Part shown: piece by piece, positions 6,614 through 13,137 of the stretch
How positions within the stretch are numbered: the first letter of the stretch is position 1
Layout of the letters: the number at the start of each line of letters is the position of its first letter
Notes under the pieces: generated by a model
Seen by the model: only the letters and a program-made list of their open reading frames with translations
Told to the model about the DNA's origin: nothing
The model's database searches: none
Program-made: the position numbers and the translations under genes
Origin: JBGOUJ01 sp041477005
GTDB lineage: Bacteria; Acidobacteriota; Terriglobia; Bryobacterales; JACQDG01
Length of the DNA: 13,619 bases
Assembly (NCBI GenBank): GCA_041477005.1
Contig: JBGOUJ010000145.1
Coordinates: 1-13,619, forward strand
Direction of reading: 5' to 3'

Positions 6614-7933
6614 ATGGCCAAGCAGCTTTTCGGAACCGACGGCATTCGCGGCGTGGCGGGGCAATATCCGCTGGACCAGGAGACGGTGTTCGCCGCCGGC
6701 CGGGCGCTGGGGGAACTGGTAGCGCGGCTGGATCCGCAGCCGGAAGTGCTGATCGGAACCGACACCCGCGAGAGCGGGCCGGGCATTGCCCAGACCCTGG
6801 CAGCGGGTCTCGGCCGGTCGGGCGTTCCGGCGCGTTTTGCCGGCGTGATCACCACCCCGGCGGTAGCCCACCTCACGCAGTGCGGGCATTTCGTCGCCGG
6901 CGTGATGATTTCCGCCTCACACAATCCTTACCAGGACAACGGCATCAAGGTCTTCGCGCACTCCGGCTTCAAGCTGCCGGACGATCAGGAAGAGCAGGTG
7001 GAGGAGGGCATCGCCCGGCTGCGCAACGGCGAGGCGCAGTCGCGCCCGCTCACGCCCGACCCGGCGCTCGCCGAAACCTACCTCGATCATCTGGCGGCGT
7101 GCCTGGCGACGCCGCTCCGGCCGGGCCTGCGGCTGCACGTGGACTGCGCCAACGGGGCTTCCTACCGGATCGCGCCCCGGCTGTTCGAGCGGCTGGGCGT
7201 GCAGGCCGAGATCTTGGCCGATCAGCCCAACGGCCGGAACATCAACCTGAATTGCGGATCCATGCACCTGGAGATGCTGCGCGCGAGCGTGCTCGAATCC
7301 AGGGCCGATGCGGGCGTGGCCTTCGACGGCGACGCCGATCGCGCCCTGCTCGTTTCCGCGACGGGCAAAGAAATCGACGGCGACGCCGTGTTGTGGATGG
7401 CGGCGCGGCATCTGCGTGTCCCCATCGTCATCACCACCTCCATGGCCAACCTGGGCCTGGAGAAGGCTCTCGCAGCGGCCGGGGTGGCCACCGTGCGCAC
7501 GCCGGTCGGGGACAAATACGTTCTCGAGGAGATGCTGCGCCGCAGCGCCGATCTGGGCGGGGAGCAATCGGGCCACGTGATCTTCCGCCGCCACGCCACG
7601 ACCGGGGACGGCCTGCTGACGGCGTTGAAAGTGCTCGAGATCGTAACGGCAACCGGCCTCGGCCTGGACCAGTTGACCGCCGACCTGCCGGTCTACCCGC
7701 AGACCATCCGCAACGTTCCGGTCTGCGCCCGGGTGCCCTTCGACGAAATTCCGGTGCTGGCCGAGGCGATCCGGTCCAGCCAGCAGGCCCTGGATGGTCG
7801 CGGTCGGGTGATAGTGCGTTACTCCGGCACCGAGCCGCTGGCCCGCGTGATGGTCGAGGCGGAGACCCAAGAAGAAGTCGACCGCCATGCCGGGCGCCTG
7901 GCCGAGGTGATCCGCGAACACCTCGGGCAGTAA
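6614..7933 (+). CDS. glmM: Phosphoglucosamine mutase GlmM
   Basis: 439 residues, starting one base after the cdaR stop codon with only a weak Shine-Dalgarno, so coupling to cdaR is likely. GlmM converts glucosamine-6-phosphate to glucosamine-1-phosphate, the step before UDP-GlcNAc for peptidoglycan and LPS. All four signature loops are intact: FGTDGIRG at 6-13; the phosphoserine loop SASHNP at 100-105, with S102 the phosphorylated residue; the magnesium loop DGDADR at 238-243; the sugar-binding loop GGEQSGH at 315-321; and the phosphate-binding loop RYSGTEP at 402-408. Length matches the family (about 440-450). In the cdaA operon GlmM is known to bind and inhibit CdaA, linking wall precursor supply to c-di-AMP. 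The enzyme is expected to be fully active and essential. Confidence 0.97.
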   Translation: MAKQLFGTDGIRGVAGQYPLDQETVFAAGRALGELVARLDPQPEVLIGTDTRESGPGIAQTLAAGLGRSGVPARFAGVITTPAVAHLTQCGHFVAGVMISASHNPYQDNGIKVFAHSGFKLPDDQEEQVEEGIARLRNGEAQSRPLTPDPALAETYLDHLAACLATPLRPGLRLHVDCANGASYRIAPRLFERLGVQAEILADQPNGRNINLNCGSMHLEMLRASVLESRADAGVAFDGDADRALLVSATGKEIDGDAVLWMAARHLRVPIVITTSMANLGLEKALAAAGVATVRTPVGDKYVLEEMLRRSADLGGEQSGHVIFRRHATTGDGLLTALKVLEIVTATGLGLDQLTADLPVYPQTIRNVPVCARVPFDEIPVLAEAIRSSQQALDGRGRVIVRYSGTEPLARVMVEAETQEEVDRHAGRLAEVIREHLGQ

Positions 7934-7958
7934 AACCGATCTGCGTTCATCTGCGGTT
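7934..7958 (+). repeat. Intergenic ATCTGCG direct repeat within an inverted repeat
   Basis: Directly after the glmM stop codon, ATCTGCG occurs twice (7939-7945 and 7949-7955) separated by TTC. The pair is bracketed by AACCG (7934-7938) and CGGTT (7954-7958), which could close a five-base-pair hairpin. Similar ATCTGCG-rich intergenic strings are, as I recall, scattered in many bacterial genomes. A weak terminator between the convergent genes is another reading. The remainder of 7959-8012 shows nothing recognisable. Confidence 0.4.
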
Positions 7959-8012
7959 TCGATTGTTTCGGGAGTGGTTGCCGTTGTACGACGGGCCAGC
8001 CGGAGGCTTACC

Positions 8013-9110
8013 CTACGGCCGCTCTTCCGGCGGCTCGGTGGGGGGCTTGTCGTCAGAGGGCTTGGCGTCGAGGTCGGCGTTGTCGAAGGCGATGCTGGCC
8101 TCGGCGCTGAACTTGCGGTAAAGGCGAAACTCGACTTCGTTGCGGGCCAGCAGGTTATTGTCCTGCCGCATGCGGGTCGTGGCGTGGAGCGGCAGCAGGA
8201 AGTCGCGGTTGGCGATCTTGGTGAAGCCGTAATCGAGGGCGCTGCGCGCCTCGCGGATGGGAAAGTCCGCCGGGACCTCTTCGCTCACCGAGCTGATACG
8301 CAGCACCATGCCGCTTTCTTTGTCGATGTAAACCAAGCCGCTGTAGCCGGCGATGATGTCGCGCTCCCGTTTTTCGCCGTAAGTCAGGTGCCACTGGGAG
8401 CGCTCGCGGGGAACGCGGAACCGGAAGACCCAGACCTTCCGCCCATTCAGCGCGCTATGGCGGTCCCATTGGAACTCGGCCGCCGTTTCCAGCGTGAAAA
8501 GCTGGAGCAGGACGCTGCCGAATTCGCCGGTCGAGATGGCCCCGCCCAGCGATTCGTAGGAACGGTTGGTCAGTTTCTCGTTGACGCTGATCAGCTTGTA
8601 GTCCTCATGCTGCTCGAAATAGCTCAAGCGGGTCTTGATCTCGTCGTACTTGAGCCAGCTCGTTCCGGCGCCGCTGGGATCGACGAAGCGGCGGGTGAGC
8701 TGGAGGCAGATGAAGTCGTGCAGGTGCTTAGTGTAGGAGAGAGCGTACTCGCGCGCTTGCTCGATGATACGCTTCAGGTCCTCTTCCGAGGGCGCCGGCT
8801 CGACGGGCTTGGCCGGCAGCGTCAGCACGGGGCCGGCGGGCGGGGCCGGAAGGCTGCGGGAGGTCTTCTGCAATTCCCGCAGCGCAGTGATGGTCTGGGG
8901 GCCGGCGCCGGTCCGCTGAAATTCCTCGATGGCTGCGTCGCTCAGCGAGAAGCTCAACTTCTGCTTGCGGAGATAGGCGGCCACTTCCTTGTCGCGCTGC
9001 TGCAGCTTGATCGAGGAGCGGATGAAGGAGGACAACTGCTCGAGGGTCAGGCCTGCCTGGGCCGCGGCCAGGACGGTGAACAGCAGCGAGACGGCGAAAC
9101 GGCGCCACAT
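8013..9110 (-). CDS. Exported protein of unknown function
   Basis: 365 residues on the minus strand. A signal peptide is clear (MWRRFAVSLLFTVLAAAQA, cleavage near 19), so it acts outside the cytoplasm. Residues about 20-75 look helical. A proline-rich linker (PAPPAGP.....PAKPVEPAP) separates them from a long domain at about 107-350 rich in alternating beta patterns, such as VWVFRFRVP, GLVYIDKESGMVLRISS and NLLARNEVEFRLYRKF. That second part recalls the LolA-like or outer-membrane-lipoprotein-sorting folds that often sit in exported proteins of Acidobacteriota, but I recognise no diagnostic motif. The tail is charged and proline-rich. It is convergent with glmM and divergent from the RidA gene across 78 bases; an adjacency-driven function is not evident. 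Coding is supported by the signal peptide and protein-like composition against the low-complexity frames opposite. Confidence 0.75.
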   Translation of the reverse strand: MWRRFAVSLLFTVLAAAQAGLTLEQLSSFIRSSIKLQQRDKEVAAYLRKQKLSFSLSDAAIEEFQRTGAGPQTITALRELQKTSRSLPAPPAGPVLTLPAKPVEPAPSEEDLKRIIEQAREYALSYTKHLHDFICLQLTRRFVDPSGAGTSWLKYDEIKTRLSYFEQHEDYKLISVNEKLTNRSYESLGGAISTGEFGSVLLQLFTLETAAEFQWDRHSALNGRKVWVFRFRVPRERSQWHLTYGEKRERDIIAGYSGLVYIDKESGMVLRISSVSEEVPADFPIREARSALDYGFTKIANRDFLLPLHATTRMRQDNNLLARNEVEFRLYRKFSAEASIAFDNADLDAKPSDDKPPTEPPEERP

Positions 9111-9116
9111 ACCTCT

Positions 9117-9122
9117 ATTCTA
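9117..9122 (-). promoter_or_regulatory. -10 box TAGAAT, probable leaderless start
   Basis: On the minus strand TAGAAT ends six bases before the ATG at 9110, placing the expected transcription start on or next to the start codon. The six intervening bases AGAGGT resemble a Shine-Dalgarno but touch the ATG, too close to work as one. Confidence 0.5.
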
Positions 9123-9176
9123 CGCGGGAATTGAGAAATTGAGTTATGGAGGAATCGCGAAGAAAAAATCGTCTGC

Positions 9177-9182
9177 TATGCT
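9177..9182 (+). promoter_or_regulatory. -10 box TATGCT, probable leaderless start
   Basis: TATGCT ends six bases before the GTG at 9189, so transcription would begin at the start codon. No Shine-Dalgarno is present in the six bases GGACCC. It faces away from the TAGAAT box of the opposite gene, making 9111-9188 a compact divergent promoter. Confidence 0.5.
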
Positions 9183-9188
9183 GGACCC

Positions 9189-10406
9189 GTGAGAAAACTG
9201 ACGATCTTTCCTATTGTTCTCCTTGCTGTGGCGGCCGCGGCGGGCGCGGAGCGGAAGGTGCTGTTTCCCAAGGATTCGAAACCCATCGGACCGTACAGCC
9301 CGGGCATTCAGGTGGGCGACGCGGTTTACATTTCGGGCCAGGGGAGCCGGGATCCGCGGACGGGAAAACCCCCGGAAACGTTTGAGGCGCAGGTGAACCA
9401 GATGGTAGAGAACATCCGCTCGATCCTCCACTCGGGCGGGATGGATCTGCGCAACGTCGTTTACTGCCAGGTCTATCTGGATGATTTCCAGAATTACGAA
9501 GCCGCCACGTGGGTCCTGCGGAGGCGATTCCGGAAGAATCCGCCGGCCGGAGCGTTTCTTGGCGTCGCCACCCTGCCGGGCGGCGCCCATGTGGAGATGA
9601 CTTGCGTGGCCACCGCTCACGCCTCGCAGAAGAAGGCGGTCTGGCCGGCCAAGTGGCCCCGGCGGGGCCAGGTGTTTGCGCCGGGCATGCTGGTGGGGGA
9701 TCGGCTCTACGTCTCCGGGCAGAGGCCGAACCCCGGAACCAGCGACTACGGCGTGCAGGTGCGGCAGGCGCTGGAGAAGATGGGGAGCGTGCTGAAGGCC
9801 GCCCACCTCGATTTCCCCAATATGGTTTTTGTGAACCCCTATCTGACGGCCCGGCAAGGCGGCAATGCATTTAACAAGGTCTACGCCAGTTTCTTCGAGT
9901 TCGGCAACACCCCGGGGCGGGCGACGATCAACGTGAAGGATCTGCCCGAGCACGCGTCCATTGAGTTCACCGGGGTGGCGGTGCGGGATCTGAAGCAGCG
10001 CCGGGCGGTGCGGCCGTCGAACATGAAGCCCAGCCCGACGGCTAGCCCGTGCGTTTTCGCGGGCGACACGTTCTACTGCTCGGCCAAGTCGGGCTTTGTG
10101 CCGGAGGGCGGGATCCGCGTTCCGGACGTCGAAGGGCAGCTCAAGCAGACCATGCGGAATCTGCTGGATGGCCTCGAGGAAGCCGGTCTGGGCTGGGGCG
10201 ACGTGGTGGCGACCAATGTCTACCTGGACGACATAGCGGATTTCGAAAAAATGAACGCCGCGTATGCGACCTACTTCAAGGATGCGCCGCCGACGCGGAC
10301 TACCGTGCAGCAGGTTGGGAGTCTGGGCCAGGCGCGGACGGCGGGAGGTGCGGGGAGATATCCGACCCTCGAGCAGATTTCCTTGATCGCGGTACGACGG
10401 CATTGA
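9189..10406 (+). CDS. Exported protein with three tandem RidA-like domains
   Basis: 405 residues, GTG start. A signal peptide (LTIFPIVLLAVAAAAGA, cleavage near residue 20) sends it out of the cytoplasm. Three RidA/YjgF-type domains follow, at about 25-145, 150-268 and 278-405, each with a GD.(V/L/F)Y.S entry strand, a helix and a closing strand. RidA proteins are normally single-domain trimers of about 130 residues that hydrolyse reactive enamines/imines, with active sites between subunits and a key arginine after the motif P-A-R. Here that position is G121 in domain 1 (PPAGAFLGVATLPGG), R244 in domain 2 (TPGRATINVKDLP) and R370 in domain 3 (PPTRTTVQQV). One chain could thus fold as its own pseudo-trimer with unequal sites. 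Domain 3 also lacks the usual LP after the arginine strand. Export and the missing arginine argue against ordinary RidA activity; the substrate is unknown. The downstream minus-strand gene is convergent after 29 bases. Confidence 0.88.
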   Translation: MRKLTIFPIVLLAVAAAAGAERKVLFPKDSKPIGPYSPGIQVGDAVYISGQGSRDPRTGKPPETFEAQVNQMVENIRSILHSGGMDLRNVVYCQVYLDDFQNYEAATWVLRRRFRKNPPAGAFLGVATLPGGAHVEMTCVATAHASQKKAVWPAKWPRRGQVFAPGMLVGDRLYVSGQRPNPGTSDYGVQVRQALEKMGSVLKAAHLDFPNMVFVNPYLTARQGGNAFNKVYASFFEFGNTPGRATINVKDLPEHASIEFTGVAVRDLKQRRAVRPSNMKPSPTASPCVFAGDTFYCSAKSGFVPEGGIRVPDVEGQLKQTMRNLLDGLEEAGLGWGDVVATNVYLDDIADFEKMNAAYATYFKDAPPTRTTVQQVGSLGQARTAGGAGRYPTLEQISLIAVRRH

Positions 10407-10435
10407 AACAACCGGGTGGACGCCGCCGTGCGGGG

Positions 10436-10996
10436 CTACTCGATCCACTCTTCCAGGAAAGAATAGGCCAGGGTTCGGAAGCAGTCTTCGAGGGGGTAGC
10501 GACGGAGCCAGTCGGCCTTCTTGGAGCCGTACCAAAGGACCTCGCCGGTTTGAGTGGAGACCAGGCGGCAGGTGACCTTCAGGACCAGGCCTCCCGAGGA
10601 GCGGGAGAGCATCGAGTCCAGGCGGCCCAGAACGATCAGGTCGAGGCCGCGCGCCCGGCCGTAGCTGGCGGCGGAGGCAATGCGCTCCTGCTCGGCCAGC
10701 TTCTCCGAGTCCCAGGCGGCGTCGAGATACGTCACTCGCCCGGCGGCTTGCTCGGCCAGCAGCGCCTGGTAGAGTAGCTCGCCGAACGGGGGCGGCGGCG
10801 GGTCCGCATACGAGGGAATGGAGAAGCCGAAGACGCCGACACGGACGTTGGCCAGGCTGAGCGTAGGAGACTGGATGAAAGTCAGGGTTTTGAGTTTCGG
10901 GCCGCCTCGGTTGATGAAGGGGAAAGACTTCAGTCCCAGGGCAGACAGAGATCCAGGCGCGAGAAGCAGAAGCAGCGCCAGACTGGTGCGGCTCAT
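10436..10996 (-). CDS. Exported CsgG/TolB-like alpha/beta protein
   Basis: 186 residues on the minus strand with a signal peptide (LALLLLLAPGSLSA, cleavage near 19). The mature part has a strand VRVGVFGF, an amphipathic helix with LLYQALLAE, a strand RVTYLD, a helix, then LDLIVLGRLDSML, VLKVTCRLVSTQTGEVLWYG and a terminal helix. This order, with an LIVLGRL strand and an R-LV---TGEVLW strand pair, resembles the CsgG, LpoB and TolB N-terminal fold used by many periplasmic lipoproteins. There is no lipobox cysteine here. The exact family is not recognised and the role (secretion, envelope assembly or partner binding) is inference. It is divergent from the AtuA-like gene across 47 bases and convergent with the RidA gene. 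Confidence 0.7.
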   Translation of the reverse strand: MSRTSLALLLLLAPGSLSALGLKSFPFINRGGPKLKTLTFIQSPTLSLANVRVGVFGFSIPSYADPPPPPFGELLYQALLAEQAAGRVTYLDAAWDSEKLAEQERIASAASYGRARGLDLIVLGRLDSMLSRSSGGLVLKVTCRLVSTQTGEVLWYGSKKADWLRRYPLEDCFRTLAYSFLEEWIE

Positions 10997-11030
10997 CAGT
11001 GATGGAATCGGCTGGTTGGCTGTCCTGCGT

Positions 11031-11036
11031 TAGACT
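11031..11036 (+). promoter_or_regulatory. -10 box TAGACT, probable leaderless start
   Basis: TAGACT ends seven bases before the ATG at 11044, again placing the transcription start at the start codon with no Shine-Dalgarno between. This favours the ATG at 11044 over the in-frame ATGs at 10999 and 11002. Confidence 0.45.
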
Positions 11037-11043
11037 GATCTCT

Positions 11044-11370
11044 ATGAAAATTTCACTCGCCCGGCTGGCGCATGCGCGATCCGGCGACAAAGGCGACACC
11101 GCCAACATCGGCCTGATCGCCTATGACCCGCGCCACTACCCCATCCTGGAGCGGGAAGTCACAGCCCAGCGGGTGAAGCACCATTTCGGCGCCCTCTGCC
11201 AGGGCGATATAGAACGCTTCGAGCTGCCCAACCTCAATGCCCTGAACTTCCTGCTGCACGGTTCGCTCGGGGGCGGAGGCACCGTCTCGCTCCGCCTCGA
11301 CGCCCAGGGCAAGACCTACGGGGCGGCCCTGCTGCGGATGGAGGTCGACGTGGACGAGAAGGAGCTGTGA
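11044..11370 (+). CDS. Stand-alone AtuA-like ferredoxin-fold protein
   Basis: 108 residues from the ATG at 11044; the frame extends upstream to 10999, but those codons are not conserved-looking and would overlap the promoter. The N-terminus (ISLARLAHARSGDKGDTANIG) carries the SGDKGD..NIG motif at residues 13-23 that marks the AtuA-like ferredoxin-fold domain. That domain forms the C-terminus of the acyclic terpene utilisation protein AtuA, or a separate small partner of DUF1446-type proteins. The centre (ELPNLNALNFLLHGSLGGGG) is also typical. No DUF1446 gene lies in this window, so the partner must be elsewhere or the protein acts alone. It is cytoplasmic, with no signal peptide or membrane segment. 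The family is clear, the biochemical role is not. Confidence 0.85.
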   Translation: MKISLARLAHARSGDKGDTANIGLIAYDPRHYPILEREVTAQRVKHHFGALCQGDIERFELPNLNALNFLLHGSLGGGGTVSLRLDAQGKTYGAALLRMEVDVDEKEL

Positions 11371-11457
11371 CCGCAATCACGGAAGCTGCTCAAAGTAGCC
11401 CCAGCTCGAAGTAACCCTTGCGCTTTTTCCCCAGTCCGGCCACAATAGGCTCAGGAT

Positions 11458-11463
11458 CATAAT
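11458..11463 (+). promoter_or_regulatory. Possible -10 box CATAAT before the 11483 gene
   Basis: CATAAT matches five of six -10 consensus bases and lies 19 bases before the ATG at 11483, leaving a short leader with GGAGA at 11470-11474 as Shine-Dalgarno. No good -35 at the right distance. The rest of the gap 11371-11457 holds nothing I can name. Confidence 0.35.
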
Positions 11464-11482
11464 CCTCGCGGAGAAGACGCCA

Positions 11483-11977
11483 ATGAAGAAGCGGAGCTTT
11501 TTCATGGTGGCGGTTTTCTTAGCGAATGCCATTTCGCCGGCTCTGCTGGGTGGCATCCCCAGCCATAAAGCGGTCTACCGGGGCGGTACCGTCGCCTCGC
11601 TGGCCCAGAACACCGAAGGAGCCGTAACCACCACCGACGAACACGAATTCCGTTTTGTATACAAGCAGGGGCGGCTGACTGTCCCTTACGAGCGGGTGAA
11701 TTTTCTGGAGTATGGCCAAAAGGCGGGGCGGCGCATCGGTGTGGCGGCGGCCGTTGCGATCGTCGTAGCGCCGGTTCTCGCCCCGATCCCTCTGTTGTCG
11801 AAGAAGCGCCGGCATTTCCTGACCATCAACTTTGTCGATGAGCAGGGCCGGCAGCAGGCCGCCGTGCTGGAACTGGGTAAGGACATCGTGCGGCCGACGC
11901 TTGCGGCTCTCGAGGCCCGGACCGGAAAGAAGATCGAGCTTCAGGACGACGAAGCCCGCAGGCCGGAGAAAAGGTGA
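11483..11977 (+). CDS. Exported or membrane protein with a PH-like fold split by a hydrophobic segment
   Basis: 164 residues. An N-terminal hydrophobic stretch (FFMVAVFLANAISPALLGG, about 6-24) is a signal peptide or first anchor. The middle has beta-type segments HEFRFVYKQGRLTVPYERVNFLEYG at about 54-77, then a hydrophobic segment at about 84-105 closed by KKRR. After it come a strand HFLTINFVDEQG (110-121), AAVLEL, and a C-terminal helix DIVRPTLAALEARTGKKIEL. Strands before and after the hydrophobic segment plus the end helix look like a pleckstrin-homology-like domain interrupted by a membrane loop; this is my reading of the pattern, not a database hit. Its stop codon overlaps the start of the next exported gene, so the two are probably co-translated and may work together at the envelope. 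Family not recognised. Confidence 0.7.
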   Translation: MKKRSFFMVAVFLANAISPALLGGIPSHKAVYRGGTVASLAQNTEGAVTTTDEHEFRFVYKQGRLTVPYERVNFLEYGQKAGRRIGVAAAVAIVVAPVLAPIPLLSKKRRHFLTINFVDEQGRQQAAVLELGKDIVRPTLAALEARTGKKIELQDDEARRPEKR

Positions 11978-12606
11978 TGCGCCGGCTACTACTGTCGCTG
12001 CTGGCTTCGATCGCCTGTGCGCAGCAGGCATCCCCACCGGAGCCACCACCATCCGGGGAGCGTATCGAGGAGCAGAACCTGCGTCAACTGCTGACACTGC
12101 GCCGGGTCTACGTCGATCGATTCTCGGGAGGGGAGACCGCCCAGCAGATTCGCGACATGGTCATCGCGGCGCTCGCACGCTCACGCCTCTTCGTGGTCAC
12201 CGAGGAAGAAGCGAGCGCCGACGCCTACCTGCGCGGCTCGGCCGAGGACTTGGTCTTCACCGAAGTCCGCGCCTCGCGGGAAGGGATCAACGCCCGCGGC
12301 AGCAGCCGGGCAGCCAGGGGGCAGCGTTCGGCCGCAGGCTCGTCGTCCTCGGCCTCGGTTTCGAGCAGTCTGGGTGTCGGAGAGAACGAAGACCACTACT
12401 CCCGCGAGCGCAAGCACGAGGCGACGGCGGCGATACGGCTGGTGGCGCGCAACGGCGACGTTCTGTGGTCCACCACGCAGGAGAGCCTGGGCGCCAAGTT
12501 CAAAGGCTCCAGCGCCGACGTGGCCGACAAGATCGCCCGGGATCTGGCGGCGACTATCGCGCGAGCGCGAAAGCTGGCGGGCGGTTCACCTACAACAGCC
12601 CGCTGA
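11977..12606 (+). CDS. Exported CsgG/TolB-like protein with serine-rich loop
   Basis: 209 residues from the ATG at 11977, whose first base is the last base of the upstream stop codon; a GTG one codon earlier (11974) is also possible. GGAG at 11965-11968 serves either. Signal peptide LLLSLLASIACAQ; C14 is not in a good lipobox. The mature part has a strand RRVYVDRFSGG, helix QIRDMVIAALARS, strand RLFVVTEE, then AYLRGSAEDLVFTEV, a loop at about 105-135 rich in serine, glycine and arginine, and AAIRLVARNGDVLWSTTQES with a closing helix. This is the order of the CsgG/TolB N-terminal fold, and the R-LV---NGDVLW strand parallels the TGEVLW strand of the exported protein at 10436-10996. The serine-rich loop is an insertion relative to that protein. 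Likely periplasmic, coupled to the upstream PH-like protein; the role is unknown. Confidence 0.75.
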   Translation: MRRLLLSLLASIACAQQASPPEPPPSGERIEEQNLRQLLTLRRVYVDRFSGGETAQQIRDMVIAALARSRLFVVTEEEASADAYLRGSAEDLVFTEVRASREGINARGSSRAARGQRSAAGSSSSASVSSSLGVGENEDHYSRERKHEATAAIRLVARNGDVLWSTTQESLGAKFKGSSADVADKIARDLAATIARARKLAGGSPTTAR

Positions 12607-12711
12607 TCAGCCCGATGGGCGCCCCTGGCTGGGTCGAGCGTGATCCGGTTTCCCGGTGTAGGCATGGCACTATCAAAGGGAGCACGAACGCCAAGCCATA
12701 CCGGAGCGGCG

Positions 12712-12718
12712 AAAGGAG
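12712..12718 (+). promoter_or_regulatory. Ribosome binding site AAAGGAG fixing the start at 12727
   Basis: AAAGGAG lies eight bases before the ATG at 12727 and is the best Shine-Dalgarno near this frame. The in-frame ATGs at 12640 and 12664 have none. The gap 12607-12711 shows no gene; TATCAA at 12671-12676 is a weak -10 candidate. Confidence 0.6.
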
Positions 12719-12726
12719 CGGAACGC

Positions 12727-13137
12727 ATGGGTGCGTTGAAAGCCAATGACGTGTGCCGGCCTCCCGCCCTCTGGGATTTCAACCCACTCGCCCCTCTTAA
12801 ACAGCCAACCCATGCGCGGGACCAGCCGGCTTGGGCAGAATACATCGAGTCTCTAGGCTACGACCGAGAACCCGAATTCCTGGCGCCCAGAGACAAGAAC
12901 TCCGTGGATGTTTACGGTGCGGCGGAAAGGCGTTCACCTCTTTATCCATACCTGGTGACACTTGAAATAGGACGATCTGCAGAAAGCATCTTCGTCGCCG
13001 ATTTGCCGAGTCTCGTGCAGCTCATCGGCATCCTTTCTCTGTGGATCACCAACAGCATCCAGATCAGCAAACAAATCGAGGACGAACAACGAGAGGCAGC
13101 ACACAACTTCTCTGAAATTCGAGACCGAGTCACATGA
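12727..13137 (+). CDS. Unknown small protein, first gene of an overlapping pair
   Basis: 136 residues, chosen from the strong RBS. No family recognised. Residues 1-60 are proline-rich and loop-like (LWDFNPLAPLKQP). A core follows: strand LYPYLVTLEIG at 71-81, strand ESIFVADLP at 86-94, helix SLVQLIGILSLW at 95-106, then a charged helix at about 107-134 (ITNSIQISKQIEDEQREAA). No signal peptide; the 95-106 helix is hydrophobic but short for a membrane span. Hand-counted GC of bases 12841-13080 is 125 of 240, about 52%, well below glmM (40 of 60 in 7321-7380), pointing to acquired DNA. Its stop codon overlaps the start of the next gene by ATGA, so the two products are probably made together. Toxin-antitoxin-like or defence-accessory roles are possible but nothing in the sequence proves them. 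Confidence 0.6.
   Translation: MGALKANDVCRPPALWDFNPLAPLKQPTHARDQPAWAEYIESLGYDREPEFLAPRDKNSVDVYGAAERRSPLYPYLVTLEIGRSAESIFVADLPSLVQLIGILSLWITNSIQISKQIEDEQREAAHNFSEIRDRVT

Noticed and set aside
5596..6924. 442-codon minus-strand frame
   Set aside because: Antisense to cdaA, cdaR and the start of glmM, all securely identified on the plus strand.
6880..8121. 413-codon plus-strand frame inside and beyond glmM
   Set aside because: A shifted frame of glmM, whose motifs are all in the other frame; the product is arginine- and glycine-rich low-complexity sequence.
7974..9134. 386-codon open frame on the plus strand
   Set aside because: Antisense to the exported protein at 8013-9110. Its composition mirrors the opposite gene and it has no RBS; the minus-strand product has a signal peptide and normal composition.
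9144..11108. 654-codon open frame on the minus strand
   Set aside because: It runs opposite the triple-RidA gene and through parts of two other genes. The product is arginine- and proline-rich without any domain, while the overlapped genes have recognisable folds and signal peptides. Long antisense frames are common in GC-rich DNA.
12602..12611. Perfect palindrome GCTGATCAGC at the stop codon of the 11977 gene
   Set aside because: Ten bases, single occurrence noticed, partly within the coding sequence; no partner site or promoter nearby, so chance is the simplest reading.
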